Origin: Actinomycetota bacterium | GTDB taxonomy: Bacteria > Actinomycetota > Thermoleophilia > Gaiellales > Gaiellaceae | Assembly: GCA_020029625.1 (NCBI GenBank) | Contig: JAIBJP010000032.1 | Location: forward strand, 1-13,391 | Length of the DNA stretch: 13,391 nucleotides | Direction of reading: 5' to 3' | Part shown: one piece after another, positions 5,067 through 12,281 of the stretch | How the letters are laid out: each line of letters begins with the position of its first letter | Position numbering within the stretch: position 1 is the first letter of the stretch | The notes under the pieces: model-generated | The model's database searches: none | What the model was told of the DNA's origin: nothing | What the model saw: the letters and a program-made list of their open reading frames with translations, nothing else | Program-made: the position numbers and the translations under genes

Positions 5067-6493
5067 GCCGCCTCGGGAAGGGGTTGATCGAGGTGCCGGT
5101 ACTTGCGCACCGTCGCAACGGCGAGAAACGCCCCGGCGAGCGCGATGAGCGACGCGACGACGAGCGCGTGCTGAAAGCCCGTCACGAACTCCGCGGCGGC
5201 CTGCGGAGTGCCCAGAGGAGCGTGAACCTCGGAGGCAACGATCGCCCCCATGACGGCGATTCCGAGCGAACCGCCTACCTGGCGCATGCTGTTCAGGACG
5301 GCGGAGCCGACGCCCGCCTTGTCGACAGCGACGGAACCCATCGCGGCGGCCGTCGTCGGCGTCATCACCAAGCCCATCCCGAATCCGCCCACGATCAGCC
5401 CTGGGAGGAGGTCCCAGAAGTTCGAGCCCGCATCGAGGCGCGAGAAGATGAAGAGCGAGAGCGAGAGCAGCAACATGCCTCCACCCATCATCCACCGGGA
5501 GCCCACGCGATCCGAAAACCTCCCGGCCACCGGCGCGACAAGGATGATCAACCCCGTCATGGGCAGAAACGTGGCGCCCGTCTGCACCGCCGAGTAGCCC
5601 ATGATGTTCTGGATGAAGAGCGAGTTGTAGAAGAAGACGCCGAACATAGCGAGACCGACGAGCAACATGACGGAGTTGGCGCCGGCGAAGGTCCCGTTCT
5701 TGAAAAGGGAAAGGTCGAGCATGGGCGCCCGCTGTCGAAGCTCGAGCGCGACGAACACGACAAGTCCGACGACCGCCACGACGAAGAGCCCCAGGATCCG
5801 TCCCGACGTCCAGCCGTACGTGTTCGCTTCGATCAGCCCGTAGGTGAGCGCGAAGAGCGCGACGGCGGAGGAAAGCAGGCCGGGTAGGTCGAGCCGCTGG
5901 TTGGCCGACGTGTCGCGGGACTCGTCGACCACGAGCCTCGTGACGAGGATCGCGAGGATGCCGACCGGGACGTTGATGAAGAAGATCCAGTTCCAGCTGA
6001 TGTGCTGCGTGATCAGGCCACCGACGAGCGGGCCGATCGCGAGCGCCAATGCGGCGACTCCAGCCCAGATCCCGATCGCCATTCCCCGCTGCCGCGGCGG
6101 GAAGGTCGCCGTGATGATGGAAAGCGTGGCGGGGTTCATCAGCGCCGACCCCACGCCCTGCACGACGCGCGCTCCGATCAGCAAGCCCGCGCTGGACGCG
6201 AGGCCGCAGGCCAGGGAAGCCGCCGTGAAGACGACGAGGCCAACGATGAAGATCCGGCGGCGGCCCAGAAGGTCGGCCAGCTTCCCGCCCGTCAGCATGA
6301 GCACGCCGAAGGTGAGCGCATAGCCGTTGAAGACCCACTCGAGCTCGGAGATGCCGATGTGGAGGTCGCGCTGGATGGCAGGCAGCGCGACGTTCACGAT
6401 CGTGTTGTCGAGCATGATCATGAAAAGGCCGAAAGCGACGGCGCCTAGCGTCCACCACTTGCGGTTCTCCGGAGCGAAAAGCCTGGACTTCAA
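5063..6493 (-). CDS. MFS drug exporter, DHA2 (EmrB/QacA) family, 14 TM
   Basis: A 476-residue inner-membrane transporter that should expel drugs or other small molecules by proton antiport. DHA2 motifs are visible: LDNTIVNVALPAI in TM1 (motif D1), GGKLADLLGRRR in the TM2-3 loop (motif A), ARVVQGVGSALMNP in TM4 (motif B), ALAIGPLVGG in TM5 (motif C), and SWNWIFFINVPVG before TM6. Length and hydrophobic spans fit 14 helices. The start is TTG 6493, chosen because GGGAGG (6501-6506) lies 7 nt upstream and the protein begins MKSRLFAPENRKWW. The substrate is not predictable. The downstream TetR gene overlaps by four bases. Confidence 0.95.
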   Translation of the reverse strand: MKSRLFAPENRKWWTLGAVAFGLFMIMLDNTIVNVALPAIQRDLHIGISELEWVFNGYALTFGVLMLTGGKLADLLGRRRIFIVGLVVFTAASLACGLASSAGLLIGARVVQGVGSALMNPATLSIITATFPPRQRGMAIGIWAGVAALALAIGPLVGGLITQHISWNWIFFINVPVGILAILVTRLVVDESRDTSANQRLDLPGLLSSAVALFALTYGLIEANTYGWTSGRILGLFVVAVVGLVVFVALELRQRAPMLDLSLFKNGTFAGANSVMLLVGLAMFGVFFYNSLFIQNIMGYSAVQTGATFLPMTGLIILVAPVAGRFSDRVGSRWMMGGGMLLLSLSLFIFSRLDAGSNFWDLLPGLIVGGFGMGLVMTPTTAAAMGSVAVDKAGVGSAVLNSMRQVGGSLGIAVMGAIVASEVHAPLGTPQAAAEFVTGFQHALVVASLIALAGAFLAVATVRKYRHLDQPLPEAA

Positions 6494-6509
6494 CGGAATA
6501 CCTCCCAGA

Positions 6510-6530
6510 AAGTTAGTGAGAGCTAAGTTA
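6510..6530 (-). promoter_or_regulatory. Probable TetR operator and -10 region of the exporter operon
   Basis: Two AAGTTA copies (6510-6515, 6525-6530; TAACTT on the minus strand, matching TANNNT) are 15 bp apart and enclose an inverted repeat TTAG-N6-CTAA (6513-6526). The upstream copy as -10 box would start the mRNA near 6518, leaving about 25 nt of leader with a good ribosome site. A TetR dimer bound to the inverted repeat would cover this start. No convincing -35 is visible. Confidence 0.4.
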
Positions 6531-6593
6531 CCATGCGCTCCCGCCCTCGGCGAGCGTTTCTCCTCTCCGGCGGACGGGGACGACTAAGCGGGC

Positions 6594-7583
6594 ATGGCGC
6601 GCAAACCGCTCGAGGACGCGCGAAAAGCGCTCGGAACGATCGGGGCCCAGCTCGGCATCCTGGAGTTCGAGAACCTCGCTCCAGCCGCACCGACGAGCAC
6701 GATGGACGAGCTCCAGCGAGAGCTGGACAGCCTGATCGGCCTCGAAAGCGTCAAGGATCAGGTGCGTTCGCTGCTCGCCTTCCTGCAGGTGCAGGCGCTG
6801 CGGAAGGAACGGGGCCTCGCCGAGGTGGCGACGAGCCAGCATCTCGTCTTCCTCGGGAATCCGGGGACGGGCAAGACGACGGTTGCTCGACTGCTGGCCC
6901 AGATGTACCAGGCGATGGGGCTTCTCCGCAGGGGCCACCTCGTCGAGGTCGACCGCTCGGGGCTCGTCGCTCAGTACGTGGGCATGACAGCGCTGAAGAC
7001 GAACCGTGTCGTGCGACGCGCGCACGACGGCGTCCTTTTCGTGGACGAGGCTTATGCGCTCGCCCCGGAACCCGGCCGCCTCGACTTCGGGCCAGAGGCG
7101 ATCGAGACGCTGCTCAAGCGGATGGAGGACCAACGCGAGCGGCTCGTCGTGATCGTGGCCGGTTATCCACGGCTGATGCGCAATTTCCTCGCCTCGAACC
7201 CTGGGCTTCGCTCTCGCTTTTCGCGCGAGATCGTCTTCCCTGACTACACGACCGACGAGCTCCTGGCCATCACACACAAGTTCGCCGCGGAACACGAGTA
7301 TCGACTCGGCAAGGGGACCGAACGCACCCTCCGCGAACTGCTCGAAGCCGCTAGGCGCGGAGAAGGCTTCGGTAACGCGCGCTTTGCGCGCACACTTTTC
7401 GAGCAGGCTCTGAACGCGCACGCGCTGCGCCTCGCGGCGAGGCCGGATGCGGAGACGCTGGCGATCGACGAGCTCATGGTGATCACAGCCGACGACCTCC
7501 TCGCGGCCGCCCGGGTCATCGGCGAGGGAAACGACCTGTTCGCGGCGCCTCGTAGGCCGTTCTGGCGCGGGCGCCAGGCCTAG
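6594..7583 (+). CDS. AAA+ ATPase of the CbbX/SpoVK family
   Basis: A 329-residue single-module AAA+ protein. Walker A is GNPGTGKTT (residues 88-96, Lys94), Walker B is GVLFVDEAY (146-154, Asp151/Glu152), the sensor-1 region is VVIVAGYPRLM (185-195), and Arg206 and Arg208 in NPGLRSRF are arginine-finger candidates. A pore-loop-like segment VAQYVGMTA (125-133) precedes Walker B. This pattern is shared by the Rubisco activase CbbX, sporulation protein SpoVK and the C-terminal half of type VII secretion EccA. The TPR half of EccA is absent, and no Rubisco, sporulation or ESX gene is near. The protein should be a hexameric remodelling ATPase with an unknown client. The ATG at 6594 has a weak ribosome site. 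The acyl-CoA synthetase gene starts 13 bp after its stop, so the two are likely an operon. Confidence 0.9.
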   Translation: MARKPLEDARKALGTIGAQLGILEFENLAPAAPTSTMDELQRELDSLIGLESVKDQVRSLLAFLQVQALRKERGLAEVATSQHLVFLGNPGTGKTTVARLLAQMYQAMGLLRRGHLVEVDRSGLVAQYVGMTALKTNRVVRRAHDGVLFVDEAYALAPEPGRLDFGPEAIETLLKRMEDQRERLVVIVAGYPRLMRNFLASNPGLRSRFSREIVFPDYTTDELLAITHKFAAEHEYRLGKGTERTLRELLEAARRGEGFGNARFARTLFEQALNAHALRLAARPDAETLAIDELMVITADDLLAAARVIGEGNDLFAAPRRPFWRGRQA

Positions 7584-7596
7584 ACTTGATCGCCAG

Positions 7597-9501
7597 ATGG
7601 GAAAGTTCATCTGGGAGCCGACCCCGGACGTCCTCGCCCGCGCCAACGTCGTGCGCCTCATGCGCCGGCACGGATTCGAGGACTACTGGGAGCTGCAGCG
7701 CCGCTCGCAGGAGGATCCAGACTGGTTCTGGCCGGCGGCGATCGAGGACCTGGGGCTCGAGTTCTCGCAGCCGTGGGACCGTGTCGGCGATCTCTCGAAG
7801 GGCCCCGAATGGGCTACCTGGTTCGTGGGCGGGAAGCTCAATCTCGCCTGGAATTGCGTCCACCGCTGGGCGGAGCGGCGGCCCGACGACGTAGGCGCGG
7901 TCTTCGCCGGCGAGGACGGTGAGCGGCGGGAGTGGACGTTCGGGGAACTCTCCAGGGCTGTCACCCGACTCGCCGAGGGCCTGACCGCGCTCGGCGTCGA
8001 GCCCGGCGAACGGGTGGCCATCTACATGCCGATGTGCCCCGAGGTCGCGGTCGCCTCGCACGCCTGCGCCCACATCGGCGCCGTGCAGGTACCCATCTTT
8101 TCCGGCTTCGCGGCCCCTGCAGTCGCCCAGCGCCTCCGGGACTCCGAGGCCAAGGTGATCGTCACCGCCGACCGTTCGCTTCGACGCGCCAAGTGGCTGG
8201 ACATGCGTACAACCGCCGAGGAGGCGGTGGCCGAGGCTCCCTCGGTGGAGCACGTCGTCACCTGGTCGCGCTCAGACGGATCCTGGGACGGCGCCGAGCT
8301 CGGCCCTGGGACGCTGCCTCCTCTCGAGGTCGACTCCGAGCACCCCTACCTGCTCACCTACACGTCGGGCACGACCGGGAAGCCCAAAGGAGTCGTCCAC
8401 GTGCAGGGCGGCTTCCTGGTCTCGATCGCCCGGGAGGTCGCCTACCAGGCCGACGGGCACGAGGACGACGTCATCCTCTTCGCCACGGACATGGGCTGGA
8501 TCATGGGCCCCTGGACAGTCGTCGGCGGGGGCGCGCTGGGCTGCCGCCTCGTCTTCTCCGAGGGAGCGCCCGACCAGCCGGCCGACCGGCTCTGGCGGCT
8601 GATCGAGCGCGAGCGCGCGACGATCCTCGGCTGCTCACCGACCCTCATTCGCGCGCTCCTCCCTCACGGCGACCCCGAGGCCGACCTTTCCTCGCTGCGC
8701 ACGATCGTCACGACCGGCGAGCCGTGGAACCCGGATCCGTACAGATGGCTGTTCGACCAGGTTGGCGGCGGCCGCTGTCCGATCATCAACTGCTCCGGCG
8801 GGACGGAGGTCGGCGCTTGCTTCCTCTCGCCCACCCCGGCGATCCCGATCAAGACCTGCTCGCTCGGAGGCCCGGCTCTCGGCATGGCGATGGACGTGGT
8901 CGATGGGGAAGGCAGGTCGCTGGTCGGCACGGGCGAGGTCGGCGAGCTCATCTGCCGCAAGCCGTTCCCCGGGATGACGCGTGGCTTCTGGCGCGATCCA
9001 GAGCGCTACCTCGACGCATACTGGCGGCGACTGCCCGGCATCTGGGTGCACGGGGACTGGGCCTCCGTCGACGAGGACGGCTACTGGTTCCTGCATGGGC
9101 GCAGCGACGACACCCTCAACATCGCCGGCAAGCGAATCGGCCCGGCAGAGATCGAATCGGCGGTGGTGGCTCATCCGGCCGTCTCCGAAGCGGCCGCCGT
9201 GGGCGTGCCCCACGAGGTGAAGGGCGAGGTGGCCTGGGTCTTTTGCGTCCTGAAACCCGGCCAGGACGCCGGCGACGGCCTCGCCTCCGAGGTCGCGAAC
9301 TGCGCGGCGCGGGAGCTCGGGAAGGCGTTCAAGCCGGAGCGCGTCGTGTTCGTGTCCGCGCTCCCGAAGACACGGAGCGCCAAGATCGTCCGCCGCGCCG
9401 TTCGAGCCGCCTTGCTCGGCCAGGATCCAGGGGATCTCTCGTCGGTGGAGAACCCGGAGGCGCTCGACGAGGTCGAACGCCTCCGGGTCGCGCGACCCTA
9501 G
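7597..9501 (+). CDS. AMP-forming acyl-CoA synthetase, acetyl-CoA synthetase-like
   Basis: A 634-residue ANL-superfamily enzyme that makes an acyl-CoA from a carboxylate, ATP and CoA in two steps. The P-loop is YTSGTTGKPKGVVH (from residue 255), followed by NCSGGTEVG (A5), VHGDWASVDEDGYW (A7), GRSDDTLNIAGKRIGPAEIE (A8) and the A10 lysine Lys596 in TRSAKIVRR. An N-terminal extension typical of acetyl/propionyl-CoA synthetases precedes residue 90. The TDMGWIMGPW segment in the acyl-pocket region resembles plant AAE17/18-type acyl-activating enzymes more than classical Acs, so the acid may not be acetate. Upstream of the ATG there is no clear ribosome site. A TAGACT box (7581-7586) overlapping the stop of the preceding gene could drive separate expression. 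Confidence 0.92.
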   Translation: MGKFIWEPTPDVLARANVVRLMRRHGFEDYWELQRRSQEDPDWFWPAAIEDLGLEFSQPWDRVGDLSKGPEWATWFVGGKLNLAWNCVHRWAERRPDDVGAVFAGEDGERREWTFGELSRAVTRLAEGLTALGVEPGERVAIYMPMCPEVAVASHACAHIGAVQVPIFSGFAAPAVAQRLRDSEAKVIVTADRSLRRAKWLDMRTTAEEAVAEAPSVEHVVTWSRSDGSWDGAELGPGTLPPLEVDSEHPYLLTYTSGTTGKPKGVVHVQGGFLVSIAREVAYQADGHEDDVILFATDMGWIMGPWTVVGGGALGCRLVFSEGAPDQPADRLWRLIERERATILGCSPTLIRALLPHGDPEADLSSLRTIVTTGEPWNPDPYRWLFDQVGGGRCPIINCSGGTEVGACFLSPTPAIPIKTCSLGGPALGMAMDVVDGEGRSLVGTGEVGELICRKPFPGMTRGFWRDPERYLDAYWRRLPGIWVHGDWASVDEDGYWFLHGRSDDTLNIAGKRIGPAEIESAVVAHPAVSEAAAVGVPHEVKGEVAWVFCVLKPGQDAGDGLASEVANCAARELGKAFKPERVVFVSALPKTRSAKIVRRAVRAALLGQDPGDLSSVENPEALDEVERLRVARP

Positions 9502-9513
9502 CCCCGGGGCTAG
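9498..9513. terminator. Perfect 16-bp palindrome spanning both convergent stop codons
   Basis: CTAGCCCCGGGGCTAG is perfectly self-complementary. Its left TAG is the stop of the acyl-CoA synthetase (9499-9501) and its right CTA is the minus-strand TAG stop of the LPXTG protein gene (9510-9512). It could act as a compact bidirectional terminator or 3'-end element, though the RNA hairpin would need the central CCGG as loop and has no U-tract. Confidence 0.4.
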
Positions 9514-10355
9514 AGCGCGCCCGCGACTTCCGGCCTGCGACGCCTGAACAGCAAACCCAGTCCGGTGAGGAAGAGCCCGGCGAGTGTCACGGCCCAGACC
9601 GGGAGGCCCGTGTAGGGGAGCTCGCCGGAAGCCACTGCCCCCAGGACTCCTCCAGAGGAAGCGTTGCCGCCGTTGGCGTCTCCGGCCACGCCGCCTGCCC
9701 CTTCGCCCGTGCCGTCATCGGCACCGCCGCCAGCGCCCGGCCCCGGTGCAGGCTCGGGAGTGGTGCTGGCCGCGCGACAGACGCCGGCGCTCGTGCCGCC
9801 CGTCGTGTCCGTGCCGGAGACGCTACCGGCCAAGCAGCCGACGAAGCCGCTGGCGCTTGCGTCGCCGTTGGCCGCTCCGGCGTCCACGGCACTTCCCGGC
9901 ACGTCGCACGAGCCGAGGGTTGCCGCGCCGGTCAGGCCGTTGCTCGTCCCGGTGCCGGTGAGACACCCAGCCGCGGCGCTCCCGCTCGAATCGCCGCTCC
10001 CGGCAACCGCGTTCGCGCCGCCGCCCGCAGGCGAGCCGGCCCCACAGAAGCCGAGCCCCGCGGAGGAACTGGCTTCGCCGCTCGACGCAGATCCGTCGAT
10101 ACAGCCGACGTCGGCAGTGCCGCCGTTGCCACCGCTCGAGCCGCCGGCCGTCAGGGCGCTGCCTTCTCCAACCCCTGTCGCCAAGGCGCCGCTCGTGTCG
10201 CCGTTCGTCGCGCTCGCATTCGCGTCCGCGGCTGTTGCGTCTGCGCTCGTGTCTCCCGTGACCCCCAGCCCCGCTGTCTGACCGAACGCCGGGCCCGCAC
10301 TTACCGCGGCGAGGGCGAGGAGGGACACGAGCAGGACTACCCGTAGCCTGTTCAT
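9510..10355 (-). CDS. LPXTG cell-wall-anchored Ser/Gly/Ala-rich protein with three C-X18-C repeats
   Basis: A 281-residue secreted surface protein. ATG 10355 was chosen over an upstream in-frame ATG because GAAGGAG lies 5 nt before it and a proper signal peptide follows (MNRLRVVLLVSLLALAAVSA, likely cut near AFG-Q at residue 25). The C-terminus is a sortase signal: LPYTG (246-250), a hydrophobic helix, then RRRR. The middle is low complexity but modular: Cys85-Cys104, Cys131-Cys150 and Cys174-Cys193 each enclose exactly 18 residues, and the modules recur every 43-46 residues with a GC(L/I)xG start. These are the only cysteines after the signal peptide, so three disulfide loops are likely. A Pro/Gly-rich stalk (200-245) joins them to the wall. 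No sortase is in the window. The ligand or function is unknown. Confidence 0.85.
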   Translation of the reverse strand: MNRLRVVLLVSLLALAAVSAGPAFGQTAGLGVTGDTSADATAADANASATNGDTSGALATGVGEGSALTAGGSSGGNGGTADVGCIDGSASSGEASSSAGLGFCGAGSPAGGGANAVAGSGDSSGSAAAGCLTGTGTSNGLTGAATLGSCDVPGSAVDAGAANGDASASGFVGCLAGSVSGTDTTGGTSAGVCRAASTTPEPAPGPGAGGGADDGTGEGAGGVAGDANGGNASSGGVLGAVASGELPYTGLPVWAVTLAGLFLTGLGLLFRRRRPEVAGAL

Positions 10356-10359
10356 GCTG

Positions 10360-10378
10360 ACTCCTTCGTTTTTGGAGT
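10360..10378 (-). promoter_or_regulatory. Possible hairpin masking the ribosome site of the LPXTG gene
   Basis: On the minus strand ACTCC (10378-10374) is complementary to GGAGT (10364-10360), separated by the A-rich 9-nt loop AAAAACGAA. The GGAG is the Shine-Dalgarno of the LPXTG protein gene, so pairing would hide it. The stem is only 5 bp and would be weak unless stabilised. Confidence 0.3.
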
Positions 10379-10425
10379 GACTGACGTCAAGAAAGAAGTC
10401 CGCGCCACGCATTTCTGGCGGCAGA

Positions 10426-10441
10426 TCCCTCGTTCGAGGGA
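10426..10441. repeat. 16-bp palindrome upstream of the nadE promoter
   Basis: TCCCTCG (10426-10432) and CGAGGGA (10435-10441) are a perfect inverted repeat around TT. It ends four bases before the putative nadE -35 box, a position suited to a dimeric regulator. It does not match NAD-repressor sites that I know, so the protein is unknown. Confidence 0.4.
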
Positions 10442-10445
10442 GGTA

Positions 10446-10481
10446 TTCGCCTGAGAGGCAAAAACTGGTAAACTACGGCTG
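10446..10481 (+). promoter_or_regulatory. Probable leaderless promoter of nadE
   Basis: TAAACT (10469-10474) matches the TANNNT -10 box, with a weak -35 TTCGCC (10446-10451) 17 bp upstream. Seven bases separate the -10 from the ATG at 10482, so transcription should begin at or one base before the start codon. No ribosome site precedes the ATG. Confidence 0.55.
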
Positions 10482-12197
10482 ATGCGGCTTGCGCTCGCAC
10501 AAATGAACACCGTCGTGGGCGACCTCGACGGAAACCGCGAGCGGATCGTCGCGCGTCTGGAGGAGGCGCGGGAGGCGGGCGCGGATCTCGTCCTCTTCCC
10601 CGAGCTCGCGACGACGGGCTATCCGCCCGAGGACCTCCTCCTCCGGCCCGGTTTTCTCCGAGCGGCGGCCAAGACGCTCGATGCGGTGGCGGCCGAGACG
10701 AAGGGCATCGCTGCGCTCGTCGGCGCCCCCCACCTCGACCGCGACCTCTTCAACGCCTGCGCGGTGTGCGCCGACGGCGAGGTCAAGGCGATGTACCGCA
10801 AGCAGTTCCTCCCCAACTACGGAGTCTTCGACGAGGATCGCTACTTCCAAGCCGGGCGCGAGCTCGTCCTGCTCCGCTGTGGGGAGACGCTCGTCGGCCC
10901 AACCGTCTGCGAGGACATCTGGCAGCCGGGGCCACCGGCTACCGATCTCGCGCTCGCGGGGGCGCACATCGTCGCCAACATCTCGGCGTCCCCGTTTCAC
11001 CTCGGCAAAGGGGCGGAGCGCGAGGAGATGCTCGCCACCAGGGCGCGTGACAACTCCTGCTGGATCGCCTTCGTCAACGCTGTGGGCGCGCAGGACGAGC
11101 TGATCTTCGACGGACACAGCCTCGTTCTCGACGAGGAAGGCCGCATCGTGGCCCGGGCGCCCTCGTTCGAGGAGGCGCTCCTGATTGTGGACGTCGATTC
11201 GACGACCGCGGTCGGACGCCGGCTGCGGGACGCCCGTCGGCGCGCTCTCGCGCGCGCTCGACGGGAGATGCCGAATCCGCCCGTGATCGACATTCCCGAC
11301 CGGGAGAGCCGCGGCGAGCCGCCCAAACCCGTTGTCGCTCCTCCACTCGACGAGCTCGAGCAGATGCGGCTCGCGCTCGAGCTGGGCCTGCGAGATTACG
11401 TCGAGAAGAACGGCTTCCGCGAGGTCGTCCTCGGCGTCTCCGGCGGGATCGATTCGGCGCTGACCGCAGCGCTCGCGGCTGAGGCTCTCGCACCGGAGCG
11501 GGTCGTCTGCGTCTCCATGCCTTCCCGCTACTCGTCCGAGGGAACGCGCGCCGACGCCCGGCGAGTCGCCGAGATGCTCGGCGCCCGCTACATCGAGATT
11601 CCGATCGAGCCGATCGTCGACGCCGTCGGTGCCGCACTCGTGGAGGCTTTTGCCGGAACCGAGCCGGGAATCGCGGAGGAGAACATCCAGTCGAGAGTCC
11701 GCGGCCTCCTCGTGATGGCTCTGTCGAACAAGTTCGGCTGGCTGCCCCTGGCGACCGGGAACAAGAGCGAGCTCTCGGTCGGCTACGCGACCCTTTACGG
11801 CGATATGGCGGGCGGCTTCGCCCTCTTGAAGGACGTCTACAAGACGGACGTCTTCCGCCTGGCCCGATATTTGAACGAAAGAGCCGGCCGCGAGCTGATC
11901 CCAGAGACCGTGATCGAGCGCGCCCCGAGCGCGGAGCTCCGCGCCGACCAGCTCGACGAGGACTCGCTTCCGCCTTACCCGGAGCTCGACCGCGTGCTCG
12001 AGGCGTACGTCGAGCTGGACGAGTCGCGGGAGGAGCTGACGAGTGACGGGTTCGACGCCGACGTCGTCGACCGGGCGGTCGGGATGATCGACCGCGCCGA
12101 GTACAAGCGTCGCCAAGCGCCGCCGGGCGTGAAGCTGCGTCCGAAGGCGTTCGGCCGCGACCGGCGCGTGCCGATCACCAACCGCTGGCGCGGTTAA
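10482..12197 (+). CDS. nadE: Glutamine-dependent NAD+ synthetase
   Basis: A 571-residue fused amidotransferase that converts nicotinic acid adenine dinucleotide, ATP and glutamine to NAD+, the last step of NAD biosynthesis. The N-terminal nitrilase-fold glutaminase (1-260) has the Glu-Lys-Cys triad: Glu41 in FPELATTGYPPEDLL, Lys107 in YRKQFLPNYGVFDE and Cys143 in TVCEDIWQPG. The C-terminal synthetase domain (about 290-571) has the PP-loop SGGIDS (320-325), then MPSRYSS, ATGNKSELSVGYATLYGDMAGG and the C-terminal APSAELRADQLDEDSLPPY and FGRDRRVPITNR. All catalytic residues are present and the length is usual for bacterial two-domain NadE. The ATG start begins MRLALAQMNTVVGDLDGN, standard for the family. 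It diverges from the LPXTG gene. Confidence 0.97.
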   Translation: MRLALAQMNTVVGDLDGNRERIVARLEEAREAGADLVLFPELATTGYPPEDLLLRPGFLRAAAKTLDAVAAETKGIAALVGAPHLDRDLFNACAVCADGEVKAMYRKQFLPNYGVFDEDRYFQAGRELVLLRCGETLVGPTVCEDIWQPGPPATDLALAGAHIVANISASPFHLGKGAEREEMLATRARDNSCWIAFVNAVGAQDELIFDGHSLVLDEEGRIVARAPSFEEALLIVDVDSTTAVGRRLRDARRRALARARREMPNPPVIDIPDRESRGEPPKPVVAPPLDELEQMRLALELGLRDYVEKNGFREVVLGVSGGIDSALTAALAAEALAPERVVCVSMPSRYSSEGTRADARRVAEMLGARYIEIPIEPIVDAVGAALVEAFAGTEPGIAEENIQSRVRGLLVMALSNKFGWLPLATGNKSELSVGYATLYGDMAGGFALLKDVYKTDVFRLARYLNERAGRELIPETVIERAPSAELRADQLDEDSLPPYPELDRVLEAYVELDESREELTSDGFDADVVDRAVGMIDRAEYKRRQAPPGVKLRPKAFGRDRRVPITNRWRG

Positions 12198-12235
12198 GAA
12201 CCGGGGCCACCCCTTGCCTCCTCCCGCTATCAGCC

Positions 12236-12256
12236 TAGAGCGGAAATCCGCCTCTA
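12236..12256. terminator. Hairpin between convergent nadE and DNA glycosylase genes
   Basis: TAGAGCGG (12236-12243) pairs with CCG-C-CTCTA (12248-12256) around the loop AAAT, giving eight base pairs with one bulged C. It sits between the two convergent stop codons, so it can serve as a bidirectional terminator. Confidence 0.5.
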
Positions 12257-12281
12257 TGGTGCGCGGAAAGCGAAGAGAACG

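Noticed and set aside
5455..5480. Tandem GAGAGC-like repeat
   Set aside because: It encodes a Leu/Ser run in a transmembrane helix of the MFS protein and is explained by codon use.
5067..6458. In-frame upstream extension of the TetR gene to a 667-residue protein
   Set aside because: This frame runs through the MFS coding sequence and gives Arg-rich low-complexity protein. TetR homology begins just after the TTG at 5066.
9664..10281. 205-codon Pro/Ala-rich frame on the plus strand
   Set aside because: It is the antisense shadow of the Ser/Gly/Ala-rich LPXTG protein, which has a signal peptide, ribosome site and sortase motif.
7932..10346. 804-codon plus-strand frame
   Set aside because: It crosses the acyl-CoA synthetase and the LPXTG gene in the wrong frame and encodes Arg/Gly/Ala low-complexity sequence only.
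10473..12116. 547-codon frame antisense to nadE
   Set aside because: It is a typical GC-rich shadow of a real gene, with no recognisable domain; nadE itself has every catalytic motif.
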